DNA from: Methanoculleus oceani | GTDB lineage: Archaea > Halobacteriota > Methanomicrobia > Methanomicrobiales > Methanoculleaceae | Assembly: GCF_023702065.1 (NCBI RefSeq) | Contig: NZ_QFDM01000001.1 | Coordinates: 124,001-188,000 of the forward strand | Length of the DNA: 64,000 nt | Reading direction: 5' to 3' | Shown: positions 8,688-17,158 of the stretch, in pieces | How the letters are laid out: each line of letters opens with the position of its first letter | Position numbering within the stretch: position 1 is the first letter of the stretch | Program-made: the position numbers and the translations under genes | The notes under the pieces: generated by a model | Databases searched by the model: none | The model's input: the letters and a program-made list of their open reading frames with translations, nothing else | What the model was told of the DNA's origin: nothing

Positions 8688-10920
8688 GGCTTTTTTCCCG
8701 TCCCGGTTTCTCTTTTTTCCCGGCCGCGCCGTCTTTATCGCGCTCGATGCACCTCCGGAGCAGGGGCAGCACGTCCCGCTGGGCAACCAGGTTGAAGCGG
8801 GCCCTGCTCGGGGAGAGACCGACCTTGATCGAATAGGCTTCGGGCGGCATCGCCTCAAAGAGGTCTTCATCGGTCCTGTCGTCCCCGATAGCAAGAATGA
8901 AGTCCCAGGCATGTCGGGAGACCCAGTTCAGCGCCGCCCTTCCTTTGTTGACGACGTTGTTCTTGATCTCGATGACCTTGTTCCCCTCCATGACGCCGAC
9001 GTTGAGGTTCGACGTCAGGTGCAGGAGGTCGTCTTTGAGATCTTTAGCCCGCTGTGCACCGAGCAGCGGCTCGGTTCTCCGGTAGTGCCAGACGAGGGAG
9101 TAGTCCTTCTCCTCGATGAAGGCGCCGGGCGTGCGGTCCGTGTAGAGTTCGAGGAGCGGGTAGATCTCTCCTTTCCACTCGTCCGAGAGCGCTTCGGGCA
9201 TCCGCCACTCCCCGGAACGCTCCTTTATCCAGACACCGTGCTCGGCGATGATCCCGAGATCCATCGCCCCGAACCAGGCATCCAGCGTGGACCGGTCTCT
9301 GCCGCTGATCACCACCACCTCGTTTCCGGGTGTGCGGGAGAGGGCCTCGAGCACCTCCCGCGTGGCGTCGCCGGGAACCGCTTTCTCGGGTTTTGCGGCG
9401 AAGGGCACCAGGGTGCCGTCGTAGTCGAGGAGGAGGAGCCGATCCTTGCCAGCAGCGTAATCCGTGACCAGCTCCTCCCTGATGGCGGGGGTGACGATCT
9501 GCTCCGAGCGCTCGACCCGGACCGCCCGGGCATCGCTCAAGCGGTTGAGGAAGTCACCGACCCAGTGCTCGATGTCGTAGCGCATCAGCCGTTTCTGCAT
9601 GGCCCGGTTCCGCTCGGCCTGCTCCTTCTCCGGCATGGCAAGCGCCGCCTCGATCGCCTCGATCACCGCGTCCTGGTCGTTCGGGTTGACGATGACCGCC
9701 TCCGCGAGTTCCTCGGCCGCTCCCGCCATCTCGGAGAGGATGAGGACTCCCGTGCCGTCGGTCCTGGTGGCGACGTACTCTTTCGCCATCAGGTTCATGC
9801 CGTCCCGGAGCGGCGTCACCAGGGCGACGTCGGCGGCGCTGTAGAACGCCACCAGTGTCTCGAAGGGGAGGAAGTTGTAGAAGTAGCGGACAGGGATCCA
9901 GTCGGTCGTCCCGTACTGCCCGTTGATTCGGCCGACGAGTTCGTCGATCCGTTTCTTCAGCATCTGGTAACTGCTGACGCTGGTCCTGGACGGGACCGCG
10001 ACGAGGACGAGGGAGACCTTCCCCTGGTATTCCGGCTTCTTCGTAAGGAGTGCGTCGAAGGCCTCGAGCCGGAGCGGGATCCCCTTCGTGTAGTCCAGGC
10101 GGTCGAACGAGAGGATGATCTTTCGTTTCCCGTACTTATGCCGGATCCGTGTGATCTCCTTCTGGACCGGGGTGCTGCCCGCGGAGTCGGCGAACCGGTG
10201 GTAATCGATGCCCATCGGGAAGAGGTCGGTCCGTACCATCCGGGTCCCGGTCCTGACCTCCCCGAAGGTGTGCTCGTACCCGAGGAGCCGCCGGACGCTG
10301 GAGAGGAAGTGGCGGACGTAGCCGTAGGTGTGAAAGCCGATGAGGTCCGCTCCAAGGAGGCCGGAGAGGATCTCCTTCCCCCAGGGCAGGTTCCGGAACA
10401 CCTCGAACGACGGGAAGGGTATGTGGTGGAAGTAGCCGATCTCCGCGTCGGGCAGGCGCTCCCGGAGCATCTGCGGCAGAAGCATCAGGTGGTAGTCGTG
10501 GACCCAGATGACGTCGTCGGGCCGGGCCACTTCCATCACGGCATCGCAAAACCTCTCGTTCACCCGCTGGTAGACCTGCCATGTCTTCGGGTCGTAGTCT
10601 GCAAAGAGGTTGAAGTAGTGGAGGAGCGGCCAGAGGGTGTTGTTGCAGAACCCGTCATAGTAGTGCTTGATATCGTACGGGGAGAGGAAGACCGGATGGC
10701 ACTGCTCTTTTTTGAGCATATCGACGATCCGGTCTTTCTCCTCCTCCTGCTTCCTCTGAACGTTCATACCGGGCCAGCCGACCCAGAGGCTCTCGTAGGA
10801 CTTGTAAAAAGAGCCGACTCCAGTCGCAAGACCGCCGACACTCCGTTGCAGGCGGAGATCGCCGTTCTTCCGGGAGATGCTGATCGGAAGCCTGTTTGAA
10901 ACTATCAATAACCGGTTCAT
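8662..10920 (-). CDS. Bifunctional trehalose-6-phosphate synthase/phosphatase (OtsA-OtsB fusion)
   Basis: Makes trehalose, a compatible solute, from a nucleotide-glucose and glucose-6-phosphate. The protein is 752 aa. The N-terminal GT20 synthase (about residues 1-470) starts [12 protein letters not shown] and contains [16 protein letters not shown] and [15 protein letters not shown]. The C-terminal HAD phosphatase has [14 protein letters not shown] near residue 495 and [10 protein letters not shown] near 690. Both catalytic halves look intact. Its 3' end overlaps sepS by 26 bp in the convergent orientation. An inverted repeat overlaps its likely TATA box (10972-10989). Confidence 0.95.
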   Translation of the reverse strand: MNRLLIVSNRLPISISRKNGDLRLQRSVGGLATGVGSFYKSYESLWVGWPGMNVQRKQEEEKDRIVDMLKKEQCHPVFLSPYDIKHYYDGFCNNTLWPLLHYFNLFADYDPKTWQVYQRVNERFCDAVMEVARPDDVIWVHDYHLMLLPQMLRERLPDAEIGYFHHIPFPSFEVFRNLPWGKEILSGLLGADLIGFHTYGYVRHFLSSVRRLLGYEHTFGEVRTGTRMVRTDLFPMGIDYHRFADSAGSTPVQKEITRIRHKYGKRKIILSFDRLDYTKGIPLRLEAFDALLTKKPEYQGKVSLVLVAVPSRTSVSSYQMLKKRIDELVGRINGQYGTTDWIPVRYFYNFLPFETLVAFYSAADVALVTPLRDGMNLMAKEYVATRTDGTGVLILSEMAGAAEELAEAVIVNPNDQDAVIEAIEAALAMPEKEQAERNRAMQKRLMRYDIEHWVGDFLNRLSDARAVRVERSEQIVTPAIREELVTDYAAGKDRLLLLDYDGTLVPFAAKPEKAVPGDATREVLEALSRTPGNEVVVISGRDRSTLDAWFGAMDLGIIAEHGVWIKERSGEWRMPEALSDEWKGEIYPLLELYTDRTPGAFIEEKDYSLVWHYRRTEPLLGAQRAKDLKDDLLHLTSNLNVGVMEGNKVIEIKNNVVNKGRAALNWVSRHAWDFILAIGDDRTDEDLFEAMPPEAYSIKVGLSPSRARFNLVAQRDVLPLLRRCIERDKDGAAGKKEKPGREKSLIESAAPG
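8688..8718 (+). terminator. Oligo-T terminator after sepS
   Basis: Two T6 runs (8691-8696 and 8713-8718) follow the sepS stop codon directly. Archaeal RNA polymerase terminates efficiently on such U-rich tracts without a strong hairpin. The runs lie inside the last codons of the convergent trehalose gene. Confidence 0.5.
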
Positions 10921-10971
10921 GGTTGACCCTGCTCACAATCGTGGGAATGATCACCACCCAAGGATTCTCAA

Positions 10972-10989
10972 CCAAAATTAAGGTTTTGG
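10972..10989 (-). promoter_or_regulatory. Promoter/operator of the trehalose gene: inverted repeat over a TATA-like element
   Basis: CCAAAA-TTAAGG-TTTTGG is a perfect 6-bp inverted repeat with a 6-nt spacer. On the minus strand it contains the AT-rich element CCTTAATTTTGG, centred about 60 nt upstream of the trehalose gene ATG (10920). A regulator binding here would block TBP access. No regulator gene is adjacent; the role is inferred from position. Confidence 0.4.
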
Positions 10990-11244
10990 AGAAATCTCGA
11001 AAAATTGCAGACATCGAACCCGGGGCGAACAACTCTTCTTCCCGGCTCTCCCGGAGCCCGCCGGCACCGCGTATCCCGCGCATGCCCCATCGCGGCGGTT
11101 TCGTCTGGGCATCCGCGGCGGCGGTTGCCGGCGGGAAGGCCGATTTTCACAGGGCCCGGCGTGGCCGGGATGCCGGTCCGTATACCGGCGGGAAGGCCCC
11201 GACGGATGGCGTCCCCGGAGGCACACCCGCACGATACCGGAAAC

Positions 11245-11281
11245 GTTATATTTTTCTAACTCAATGTTAGATATACCTAAC
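11245..11281 (+). promoter_or_regulatory. TATA box with overlapping CTAAC/GTTAG operator
   Basis: The TATA element GTTATATTTTT (11245-11255) is followed at once by CTAAC-TCAAT-GTTAG (11256-11270) and a third CTAAC half-site at 11277-11281. The repeats cover the expected transcription start, the usual place for archaeal repressor sites. The operon it drives ends with an HTH regulator gene at 11728, so autoregulation is likely. Confidence 0.5.
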
Positions 11282-11291
11282 AGGTGAAGTG

Positions 11292-11678
11292 ATGAAGACG
11301 CGATACGCGGTACAGATTGCGGCGGGAGCGGTTCTCGGCGCTGCAGGAATCCTCCTCCCGTTCCTCGTAGCCGGGACGGAGGCAATCTCCTCGATCCTGG
11401 TGACGATCGGTCTCGTGATCCTTGCGGTGGCCGTGGTCCGGCACTGGAGGTTCCGGGACGAGCCGGAGAAAGACGAGCGGACGCAGAAGATCGGGGCATA
11501 CGGCATCTCCTACTCGTGGTTCCTCACCCTCGTCTTCCTCGCGCTCCTCTTCTGGGTGGACTACCTCGGCGTGCTCTCCCTCACGGTCGAGAGCGTGCTG
11601 CTCGCCACCATCCTGTTGATGGGGCTCTCGGCCCGCATCTTCCAGTGGTACCTCTTCCGGCAGGGTGACATAGCGTGA
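11292..11678 (+). CDS. DUF2178-type membrane protein
   Basis: A 128-aa integral membrane protein of unknown function. There are two N-terminal transmembrane segments (about residues 7-27 and 33-50), a short charged loop with [21 protein letters not shown], and two more segments (about 75-92 and 97-115). The KDER-T-KI-AYG-S-S motif is characteristic of DUF2178. ATG 11292 is preferred over the preceding GTG 11289. A small HTH regulator gene lies 49 nt downstream; this membrane protein plus HTH pairing is common in archaea and bacteria, often in stress or transport contexts. Confidence 0.75.
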   Translation: MKTRYAVQIAAGAVLGAAGILLPFLVAGTEAISSILVTIGLVILAVAVVRHWRFRDEPEKDERTQKIGAYGISYSWFLTLVFLALLFWVDYLGVLSLTVESVLLATILLMGLSARIFQWYLFRQGDIA

Positions 11679-11727
11679 GACCGGCAAACGCAGCCGGACG
11701 GCATCTGCCCGGGAAGGGGGACGTCGG

Positions 11728-11934
11728 GTGAAGACCCGGATCCGGGAACTCCGGGCGAAGACGGGGATTACCCAGGAAGAACTGGCACAGCAGGTGGGGG
11801 TCCGCCGGGAGACGATCGTCTTTCTCGAGAAGGGGAAGTACAACCCCTCCTTAAAACTCGCTTACAGGGTGGCCCGGGCACTCGGCTCCACCATCGAAGA
11901 GGTCTTCACCTTCGAGGACGAGGACCCGGCATGA
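11728..11934 (+). CDS. Small XRE/Cro-type HTH transcriptional regulator
   Basis: A 68-aa protein consisting of one helix-turn-helix domain: [21 protein letters not shown] followed by [22 protein letters not shown]. It ends with a short acidic tail containing [10 protein letters not shown]. It resembles the compact YozG-like regulators that control neighbouring membrane protein genes. It starts with GTG (11728), preceded by GGGAAGGGGG. The likely target is the CTAAC/GTTAG operator upstream of the DUF2178 gene. Confidence 0.85.
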   Translation: MKTRIRELRAKTGITQEELAQQVGVRRETIVFLEKGKYNPSLKLAYRVARALGSTIEEVFTFEDEDPA

Positions 11935-12339
11935 TCGTGCCGTAGCCGGAAGACCGGGAACCTCTGAACGCCGCTGCCATCCGGACCTCCCCGGACAGGC
12001 GGGCCCCGGGATTCGCAACCGACACCCCCGGGAGAGGACGGGCAGGCGGGTGCAGCAGAAAGCGTCCGCTCCGGGACGATACGACGGAAAACGGAGGAAT
12101 CGCAAAAAGATATTGGGGACAATCACTAAGGTTGGAGTGGCAGGGTAAAAGCATTTTGATTTAAAATTCGTAGAATAATGCTCCCGATTTTCGTTTAAAC
12201 GATCATTTGCGCCCATTTCCCCGGAACCAATTTTTATCAGACCATGAATATATTATATGGGAACGCTCCGATCATTCGGGGTGAGCGCAGCACCAGGGAA
12301 TTGTTTTCCGCATTTTGGAGAGACATGTGTCAATCGTTT
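11935..12339. other. Non-coding gap between the HTH gene and convergent amzA
   Basis: About 405 bp without a credible gene. The first half is GC-rich. The second half is AT-rich, with the 12-bp palindrome TCGTTTAAACGA (12191-12202) and the run GAATATATTATATGGG near 12246-12260. Open frames here on the plus strand are only antisense shadows of amzA. No RNA gene was recognised. Confidence 0.5.
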
Positions 12340-12885
12340 CTACCTGCCGGTCACCGCCGTCCGGCCTCCCGCAAAGACCCGCGGACGGCAGAACGTGCAG
12401 AACGCCGGCCCCTTCCGATCGGTCTCGGCGATTGTGTTCGAGAACCGCATGACACACCGGGGATCATCACAGTGGGCGAGCCCGAAGGTGTGTCCCAGTT
12501 CATGCACCGCTTCCACGACGGCCCGGCGCTGGAAGATGCCCAGGTCTTCAGGGAGGCTGTAGAACGGCTGCCTCAAGCGATGGAGGGAGATCAGGGCGCA
12601 TCTCCGGCCCGCTATCCCGAAGACGAAGTTCATGCCCGGGAAGTAGAGATCGGCGTCGGTGACCCCCAGTACCCGATCGTAGTCGGCGGTCTCCGTGGAG
12701 AGCGAGAGGAACTCGAGCACCATCTCCGCATCGTACTGGTTGCGGGCGGTGTTCCGTGCAGCCGCGGGGAGCGGGATCTCCCTGCCTGTCGCCACATCAC
12801 GGGAGAGCGCTGCCTTCAGAGGGTTCTTGAGCATCAGTATCTCTGCCGGATCGACCTTCCCGATAGGAACGAGGATGATACTCAT
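12340..12885 (-). CDS. amzA: Archaemetzincin (AmzA-type zinc metalloprotease)
   Basis: A predicted soluble zinc peptidase of the metzincin clan, 181 aa. The active site is VVEAVHELGHTFGLAHCDDPRCVM at about residues 126-149, giving HExxHxxGxxH followed by the CD-x4-C-x-M motif of archaemetzincins. A second Cys pair follows (FCTFC). The physiological substrate is not known for archaeal members. It lies 50 nt downstream of the MrfA-like helicase on the same strand and may share its transcript. Confidence 0.92.
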   Translation of the reverse strand: MSIILVPIGKVDPAEILMLKNPLKAALSRDVATGREIPLPAAARNTARNQYDAEMVLEFLSLSTETADYDRVLGVTDADLYFPGMNFVFGIAGRRCALISLHRLRQPFYSLPEDLGIFQRRAVVEAVHELGHTFGLAHCDDPRCVMRFSNTIAETDRKGPAFCTFCRPRVFAGGRTAVTGR

Positions 12886-12935
12886 GGCGGCGTCCCGGCG
12901 CCGGTTATCGGCAGGCGAGAACTTGATGGTATCGG

Positions 12936-15197
12936 TCAGGGATTCGTGGGTTGGCCCCCCATGACAGAGAACCGTCCGGCAAGGTCTTCGAGGATGATAA
13001 CGGCCGCCTCCCGGTCAAGCGGCTGGTTCTGGTTCCCGCACTTCGGGGAGTAGATGCATGCCGGGCACCCAGCGGCGCACGTGCAGTCGCGGACCAGTTC
13101 GTGCGCCATCCCGGCGATCGCAGGGAGAAGGGCGAAGGCTTTCTCCGCAAGCCCGATCCCGCCCTCGTAGCCGTCGTAGACGAATATCGTCGGCGCACCG
13201 GTCGCGGAGTGGAGAGGGGTCGAGAGCCCGCCGATATCGCGGCGGTCGCAGACGACATGATAGGGCATGACGGCGATCAGGGCGTGCTCCGCGCCGTGCA
13301 GCCCGCCGGCAAGGTCCTGCCCCCCGGCGGCGACCGCTTCCGCCGTCCGATCCGGCACGGTGAACCAGAGAGCCTTCGTCGCGAGGCGGAGCGGCGGGAG
13401 GTCCAGCCGGTGGTGGCTCACGAGGCGGCCGTAGTGCCGTACCGTATACCCGACGACCTCTTCGGTGACCGTGACGTCGCCGAACGAGACCTGTACGCCG
13501 CCGATATCGCGGCGCCGGAGTTCCTGCACGACCGCCACGTCGGTGGTGGTGAGAGGCTGGGTGTAGGTATCCGTATCGGCCTCTTCCACCCGGATGGTAT
13601 GTTGGTCGAGGTCCATTCCGGTCACCGCGTAGGTCTCTCCCCGGTGGAGGAGGACGGCGCCCGGGTGTCCCTCCCGGTAGGCCTGCCCCCGATCCATCGT
13701 CTCGAGCAGCCTCGCCCCGTGCATCACCCGGAAGGTATCGGAGGAGACGGCGTCGAGGCTGACCGTATCCGCCGCCCGTCCCTGTCCGGCGTAGATCCAG
13801 CCCCTTGAGGCCTTCCGGAGCAGGTGGACCCGCTCGAACGCCGCAAGCATCTCCGGCAGATCCTGGCCGAACCAGCGGCCGTCGCGCTCCGGATCGACCG
13901 GGAGTTCCGCCGCCGCGCAGAGGAGGTGGCCCGAGAGGATGTAGGGGTTCCCCGTATCCACGACGGCGTGCTCGCAGGGCCGGGAGAAGAACGCCTGAGG
14001 GTGACGCATGAAGTACTGGTCGAGCGGGTTCTCGAACGCGACGAGAACGGCAAACGACTCGCCGGAACGGCGCCCGGACCTCCCCGCCTGCTGCCGGACC
14101 GAGATCATCGTCCCGGGATACCCGGAGATGATGACGCCGTCGAGCGACCCGATATCGATCCCGAGTTCGAGGGCGTTCGTCGTCACGACGCCCCGGAGAC
14201 TGCCGTCTTTGAGGGCGTCCTCGATCGCCCGCCGGTCTCCCGGGAGGTAGCCGGCCCGGTAGGCGCTTATCCCGGGGACCCCCCGGGCCCGGATCGCGAT
14301 CAGTTCGGCAAGTTTCCGGGAGACGGTGAAACAGAGCGTCCGGCACCCGCTCTCCACCGAGGCGAGGAGGAGGTCTTTTGTCACCGAATGGACGGACCGT
14401 CCGCCGTCGGCAGAGGGATTGTAAAGGACGAACGCTTTCTCACCCCCGGGAGACCCGTCCTCCCCGATAGAGATCGCCTCCTCGCCGGTCAGGCGGGCGG
14501 CGAACTCCGCGGGGTTTGCAAGGGTGGCGGAGGAGAGGACGAACTGCGGGCGGGCACCGTAGTGTCCGGCGATGCGGGCAAGACGGCGGAGGAGCATGGC
14601 CATATGCGACCCCGCGACGCCGCGGTAGCGGTGCGCTTCGTCGATGACCACGAACCGGAGGTTCCGGAAAAACCGGCTCCACTTCATGTGCCAGGCCAGG
14701 ACCTGGTGGAGCTCGTGCGGGTTCGAGAGGACGACCCGTGAGCGCTCCCGGATCGCCGGCCGCCTCCCGCCGGGCGTGTCGCCGTCGTAGATGGCGGCGT
14801 CCACCCGGATCCCGGAGACCCTCTCCAGCTCCCGGACCACCTTCATCTGGTCGTTCGCGAGTGCTTTTGTCGGGTAGAGAAAGAGCGCGGTCGCGGCGGG
14901 GTCCCCCGCGAGGCGCTCGAAGACCGGGAGCAGGAACGCGAGCGTCTTCCCGCTCGCGGTCGGGGTGGTGATGATGACGTTCTCCCCCGCCCGCAGGTGC
15001 TCGATCGCCGCGCACTGGTGGGTATAGAGCCGGATCCCCTTCCCGTCGCAGTAAGCCCGGACTTCTTCCGGGAGTGGGCGGGAGAGGTCACCGTAGCGGG
15101 CTTCACGGGGAGACGTGGTCTCGATATGCACGACCCGCTCCCGGAAGTCGGGGTCGGTCGCGAACAGGTCGAGGAAGTCACGCACCGCCGTCGCCAT
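12936..15197 (-). CDS. MrfA/YprA-like DEAD/DEAH-box helicase with C-terminal cysteine domain
   Basis: A 753-aa SF2 helicase. It has a Q-motif-like LYTHQCAAIEHL, Walker A TPTASGKTLAFLLP at about residues 65-78, Walker B VIDEAHRYRG near 180, SSATLANP, and motif VI QQAGRSGRRSG. The C-terminal DUF1998 region has the cysteine set CTCAAGCPACIYSPKCGNQN, which in Bacillus MrfA binds metal. I start it at ATG 15197 (MATAVRDFLDLFATDP), not at the upstream open frame, which is a shadow of the exonuclease gene. It overlaps that gene by 20 nt. MrfA with MrfB repairs mitomycin-C adducts in Bacillus; a similar repair role here is inference. Confidence 0.88.
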   Translation of the reverse strand: MATAVRDFLDLFATDPDFRERVVHIETTSPREARYGDLSRPLPEEVRAYCDGKGIRLYTHQCAAIEHLRAGENVIITTPTASGKTLAFLLPVFERLAGDPAATALFLYPTKALANDQMKVVRELERVSGIRVDAAIYDGDTPGGRRPAIRERSRVVLSNPHELHQVLAWHMKWSRFFRNLRFVVIDEAHRYRGVAGSHMAMLLRRLARIAGHYGARPQFVLSSATLANPAEFAARLTGEEAISIGEDGSPGGEKAFVLYNPSADGGRSVHSVTKDLLLASVESGCRTLCFTVSRKLAELIAIRARGVPGISAYRAGYLPGDRRAIEDALKDGSLRGVVTTNALELGIDIGSLDGVIISGYPGTMISVRQQAGRSGRRSGESFAVLVAFENPLDQYFMRHPQAFFSRPCEHAVVDTGNPYILSGHLLCAAAELPVDPERDGRWFGQDLPEMLAAFERVHLLRKASRGWIYAGQGRAADTVSLDAVSSDTFRVMHGARLLETMDRGQAYREGHPGAVLLHRGETYAVTGMDLDQHTIRVEEADTDTYTQPLTTTDVAVVQELRRRDIGGVQVSFGDVTVTEEVVGYTVRHYGRLVSHHRLDLPPLRLATKALWFTVPDRTAEAVAAGGQDLAGGLHGAEHALIAVMPYHVVCDRRDIGGLSTPLHSATGAPTIFVYDGYEGGIGLAEKAFALLPAIAGMAHELVRDCTCAAGCPACIYSPKCGNQNQPLDREAAVIILEDLAGRFSVMGGQPTNP

Positions 15198-16257
15198 CCC
15201 CCCGGAGAAGCGCGAAAAGGCGGGCGAGCGAGACGAGGTCCTGCCGGTTATGCTCCACCACCGGGACGAGCGGGCCGGGATTCCCGGTCCGCTGGTAGGC
15301 GTCGTAGAACTCCGGCACCATCCTGCCAGGAACATCGCTCTCCCGGCCGACGCCGAGGACCCCCGTCTCGAGCGCGCCGAGCCGGCAGGAGGCAAACGAG
15401 TCTCTCCAGCGCCGGCGTGCAAAATGGAGGACGTCGAAGTGCGGCATGCCGAGGTCTGCCGGAATGCCGTAGTAGGCAAGCCGCTCCCTGATGTAGGGGA
15501 GGTCGAACGCCCGGCCGTTGAAGGTGACGAGTGCCGTACCATCCGCTTCCAGATCCGGGAGGACAGCGGTGAGCGCCGCCTCCTCCTCAACGACCGACCG
15601 GAGCAGGTACTGGCGGGTGGTGATCGATCCGTCCCCGACCCGGGCGAGGCCGATGAGGATGATCGGCCGGGAGAAGAGTCCCAGCGTCTCGATGTCGAGG
15701 AAGACGAAGTCTTCGGGGGCATGGAACCGGCTGGCCTCGAGGAGGAGCGGGTCGCTTCGTCGATGCCGCCGCCCGATCCACTCCAGAAGATCGCAGGTGT
15801 TTCCTTTTGCTACCGAGTCAAGGAGCCGTGCGGCCTCGCGGCGGTAGCGGGGGTGCCGGGCGAGATCGGCGACCGTCCGGTAACCCCGCCCCTTCAGCCT
15901 CCGCTCCGTCGCCTCGCCGATGCCGTGGACCAGGGTGAGGTCGCCGAGAATGGCCGCCGCCGCCCGGTCCGGACTCCGGTCGTCGAGGTCCATGGCACTC
16001 CGGGATTCGAGAACGTAACATGTCCCGGAAGGGCACGCAACCTCCCGGCCGCAGAAGACGTCCTCGAGTGCCCGCCCCCGGTACCCGGCGACGAGGTCGT
16101 CCCGGAGCCTCCGGGCCCTGTCGTAGTCGGAGCGGCAGATGAACGAGGACCAGGGGTCCGGAGAATACTCGTTGCTCTCGCCGACGGCATCGTACTCCCC
16201 GGCCCGGTCGACCCGGGCCCGCCACAGCCTCCCTGCCTGATCGAACGGGTGAGCCAT
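15178..16257 (-). CDS. MrfB/YprB-like DnaQ-type 3'-5' exonuclease
   Basis: A 359-aa protein with an RNase-H-like exonuclease fold in the C-terminal half: FVFLDIETLGLFSRPIILIG (Exo I, DxE), TFNGRAFDLPYIRERL (Exo II) and VVEHNRQDLVSLARL (Exo III, HNxxD). Before it lies a helix-hairpin-helix-like segment LVHGIGEATERRLKGRGY. I chose ATG 16257 (MAHPFDQAGRLW); ATG 16296 is also in frame. The downstream helicase overlaps by 20 nt, so the pair is translationally coupled, matching the MrfAB arrangement. Confidence 0.85.
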   Translation of the reverse strand: MAHPFDQAGRLWRARVDRAGEYDAVGESNEYSPDPWSSFICRSDYDRARRLRDDLVAGYRGRALEDVFCGREVACPSGTCYVLESRSAMDLDDRSPDRAAAAILGDLTLVHGIGEATERRLKGRGYRTVADLARHPRYRREAARLLDSVAKGNTCDLLEWIGRRHRRSDPLLLEASRFHAPEDFVFLDIETLGLFSRPIILIGLARVGDGSITTRQYLLRSVVEEEAALTAVLPDLEADGTALVTFNGRAFDLPYIRERLAYYGIPADLGMPHFDVLHFARRRWRDSFASCRLGALETGVLGVGRESDVPGRMVPEFYDAYQRTGNPGPLVPVVEHNRQDLVSLARLFALLRGDGDGGA

Positions 16258-16352
16258 CCTGTCGGCAGAGGGTTGGATTCTGCCGGCATTCAACATAACC
16301 GCCGCGTGGTGAAAGTGAACGGGGACCTCCCTCCCCCGTGTCCCGGGCACCG

Positions 16353-16361
16353 CATAAATAC
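16353..16361 (+). promoter_or_regulatory. TATA box for the HAD phosphatase gene
   Basis: CATAAATAC is centred about 30 nt before the ATG at 16387. The predicted start is only a few bases before the GGAG-containing leader AGAAGGAGAGAT. Confidence 0.45.
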
Positions 16362-16386
16362 TCCTGCAGACAACAGAAGGAGAGAT

Positions 16387-17154
16387 ATGGAGATAGGAGC
16401 AGTTCTGATCGACATCGACGGCGTCCTCTACGTCGGCGACCGGCCGGTCGCTGGAGCGGATCGGGCGCTCCGGGAGCTCGACCGGCAGGGGATACCCTAC
16501 CGGTTCGTCTCCAACACCACCCGCCGCTCCCGCCGCTCGGTCTCCGCCCGCCTGCAGGGCCTCGGCTACGCCATCCCGGAACCCTGGATAATCACCGCCC
16601 CGGTCGCCGCCGCCACACACCTGCGGGAAGGAGGGCGGACCCGGTGCTTCCTCCTCACCACCCCCGACGCCCGGACGGACTTCGAGGAGGCCGGTATCGT
16701 GGCTGTCGAGGAGGGGGCCGATGCGGTCGTGGTCGCCGATGCGGCCGACGGACTCGCCTATGCCACGCTGAACCGTGCGTTCCGCCTTCTCGTGAACGGC
16801 GCGGACCTCGTCGCGCTCGAGAAGGACCGCTACTGGATGGGGCCGGACGGGCTGATGCTCTCGGCCGGCCCCTTCGTGGCCGCGCTCGAGTACGCCACCG
16901 GAAAGGAGGCGGAGGTGATCGGGAAACCCTCGGGGGCGTTCTTCCGCCGTGCGCTCCGGGAGATCGGGATAAACCCGGATAAGGCGGCGATGGTCGGCGA
17001 CGACATCGTCACCGATATCGGCGGCGCCCGGGCCTGCGGAATGCAGGGCATCCTGGTCAGGACCGGCAAGTACCGGGAGGAGACGGTCCGCCGATCCGGC
17101 ATCGTGCCGGACCTCGTCATCGACTCGCTCGCGGACCTTCCCGACTATATCTGA
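16387..17154 (+). CDS. HAD-superfamily phosphatase, NagD/HDHD2-like
   Basis: A 255-aa HAD hydrolase. Motif I is VLIDIDGVLYVGD (residues 6-18), with both aspartates present. Motif II is FVSNTTRRS, motif III is the Lys of VIGKPSGAFF, and motif IV is AAMVGDDIVTDIGGA. The C2-type cap between motifs II and III fits the NagD/HDHD2 (phospholysine/phosphohistidine phosphatase-like) group. The exact substrate cannot be told from sequence. The lipoprotein gene follows 4 nt later. Confidence 0.87.
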   Translation: MEIGAVLIDIDGVLYVGDRPVAGADRALRELDRQGIPYRFVSNTTRRSRRSVSARLQGLGYAIPEPWIITAPVAAATHLREGGRTRCFLLTTPDARTDFEEAGIVAVEEGADAVVVADAADGLAYATLNRAFRLLVNGADLVALEKDRYWMGPDGLMLSAGPFVAALEYATGKEAEVIGKPSGAFFRRALREIGINPDKAAMVGDDIVTDIGGARACGMQGILVRTGKYREETVRRSGIVPDLVIDSLADLPDYI

Positions 17155-17158
17155 TACC

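Noticed and set aside
8911-10899. A 662-codon plus-strand open frame opposite the trehalose gene
   Set aside because: It is the antisense shadow of a GC-rich gene: rich in Val, Asp, Gly and Arg, with no recognisable motif, while the minus strand encodes a complete OtsA-OtsB.
13724-14053. Small Ser/Arg-rich frames inside the helicase gene
   Set aside because: They are out-of-frame readings of GC-rich coding sequence with no start signals or conservation pattern.
15198-15722. An upstream extension of the MrfA-like helicase by 175 codons
   Set aside because: The extension is Ser/Arg/Pro-rich and lies in a shifted frame of the exonuclease gene; the conserved helicase sequence starts at MATAVRD.
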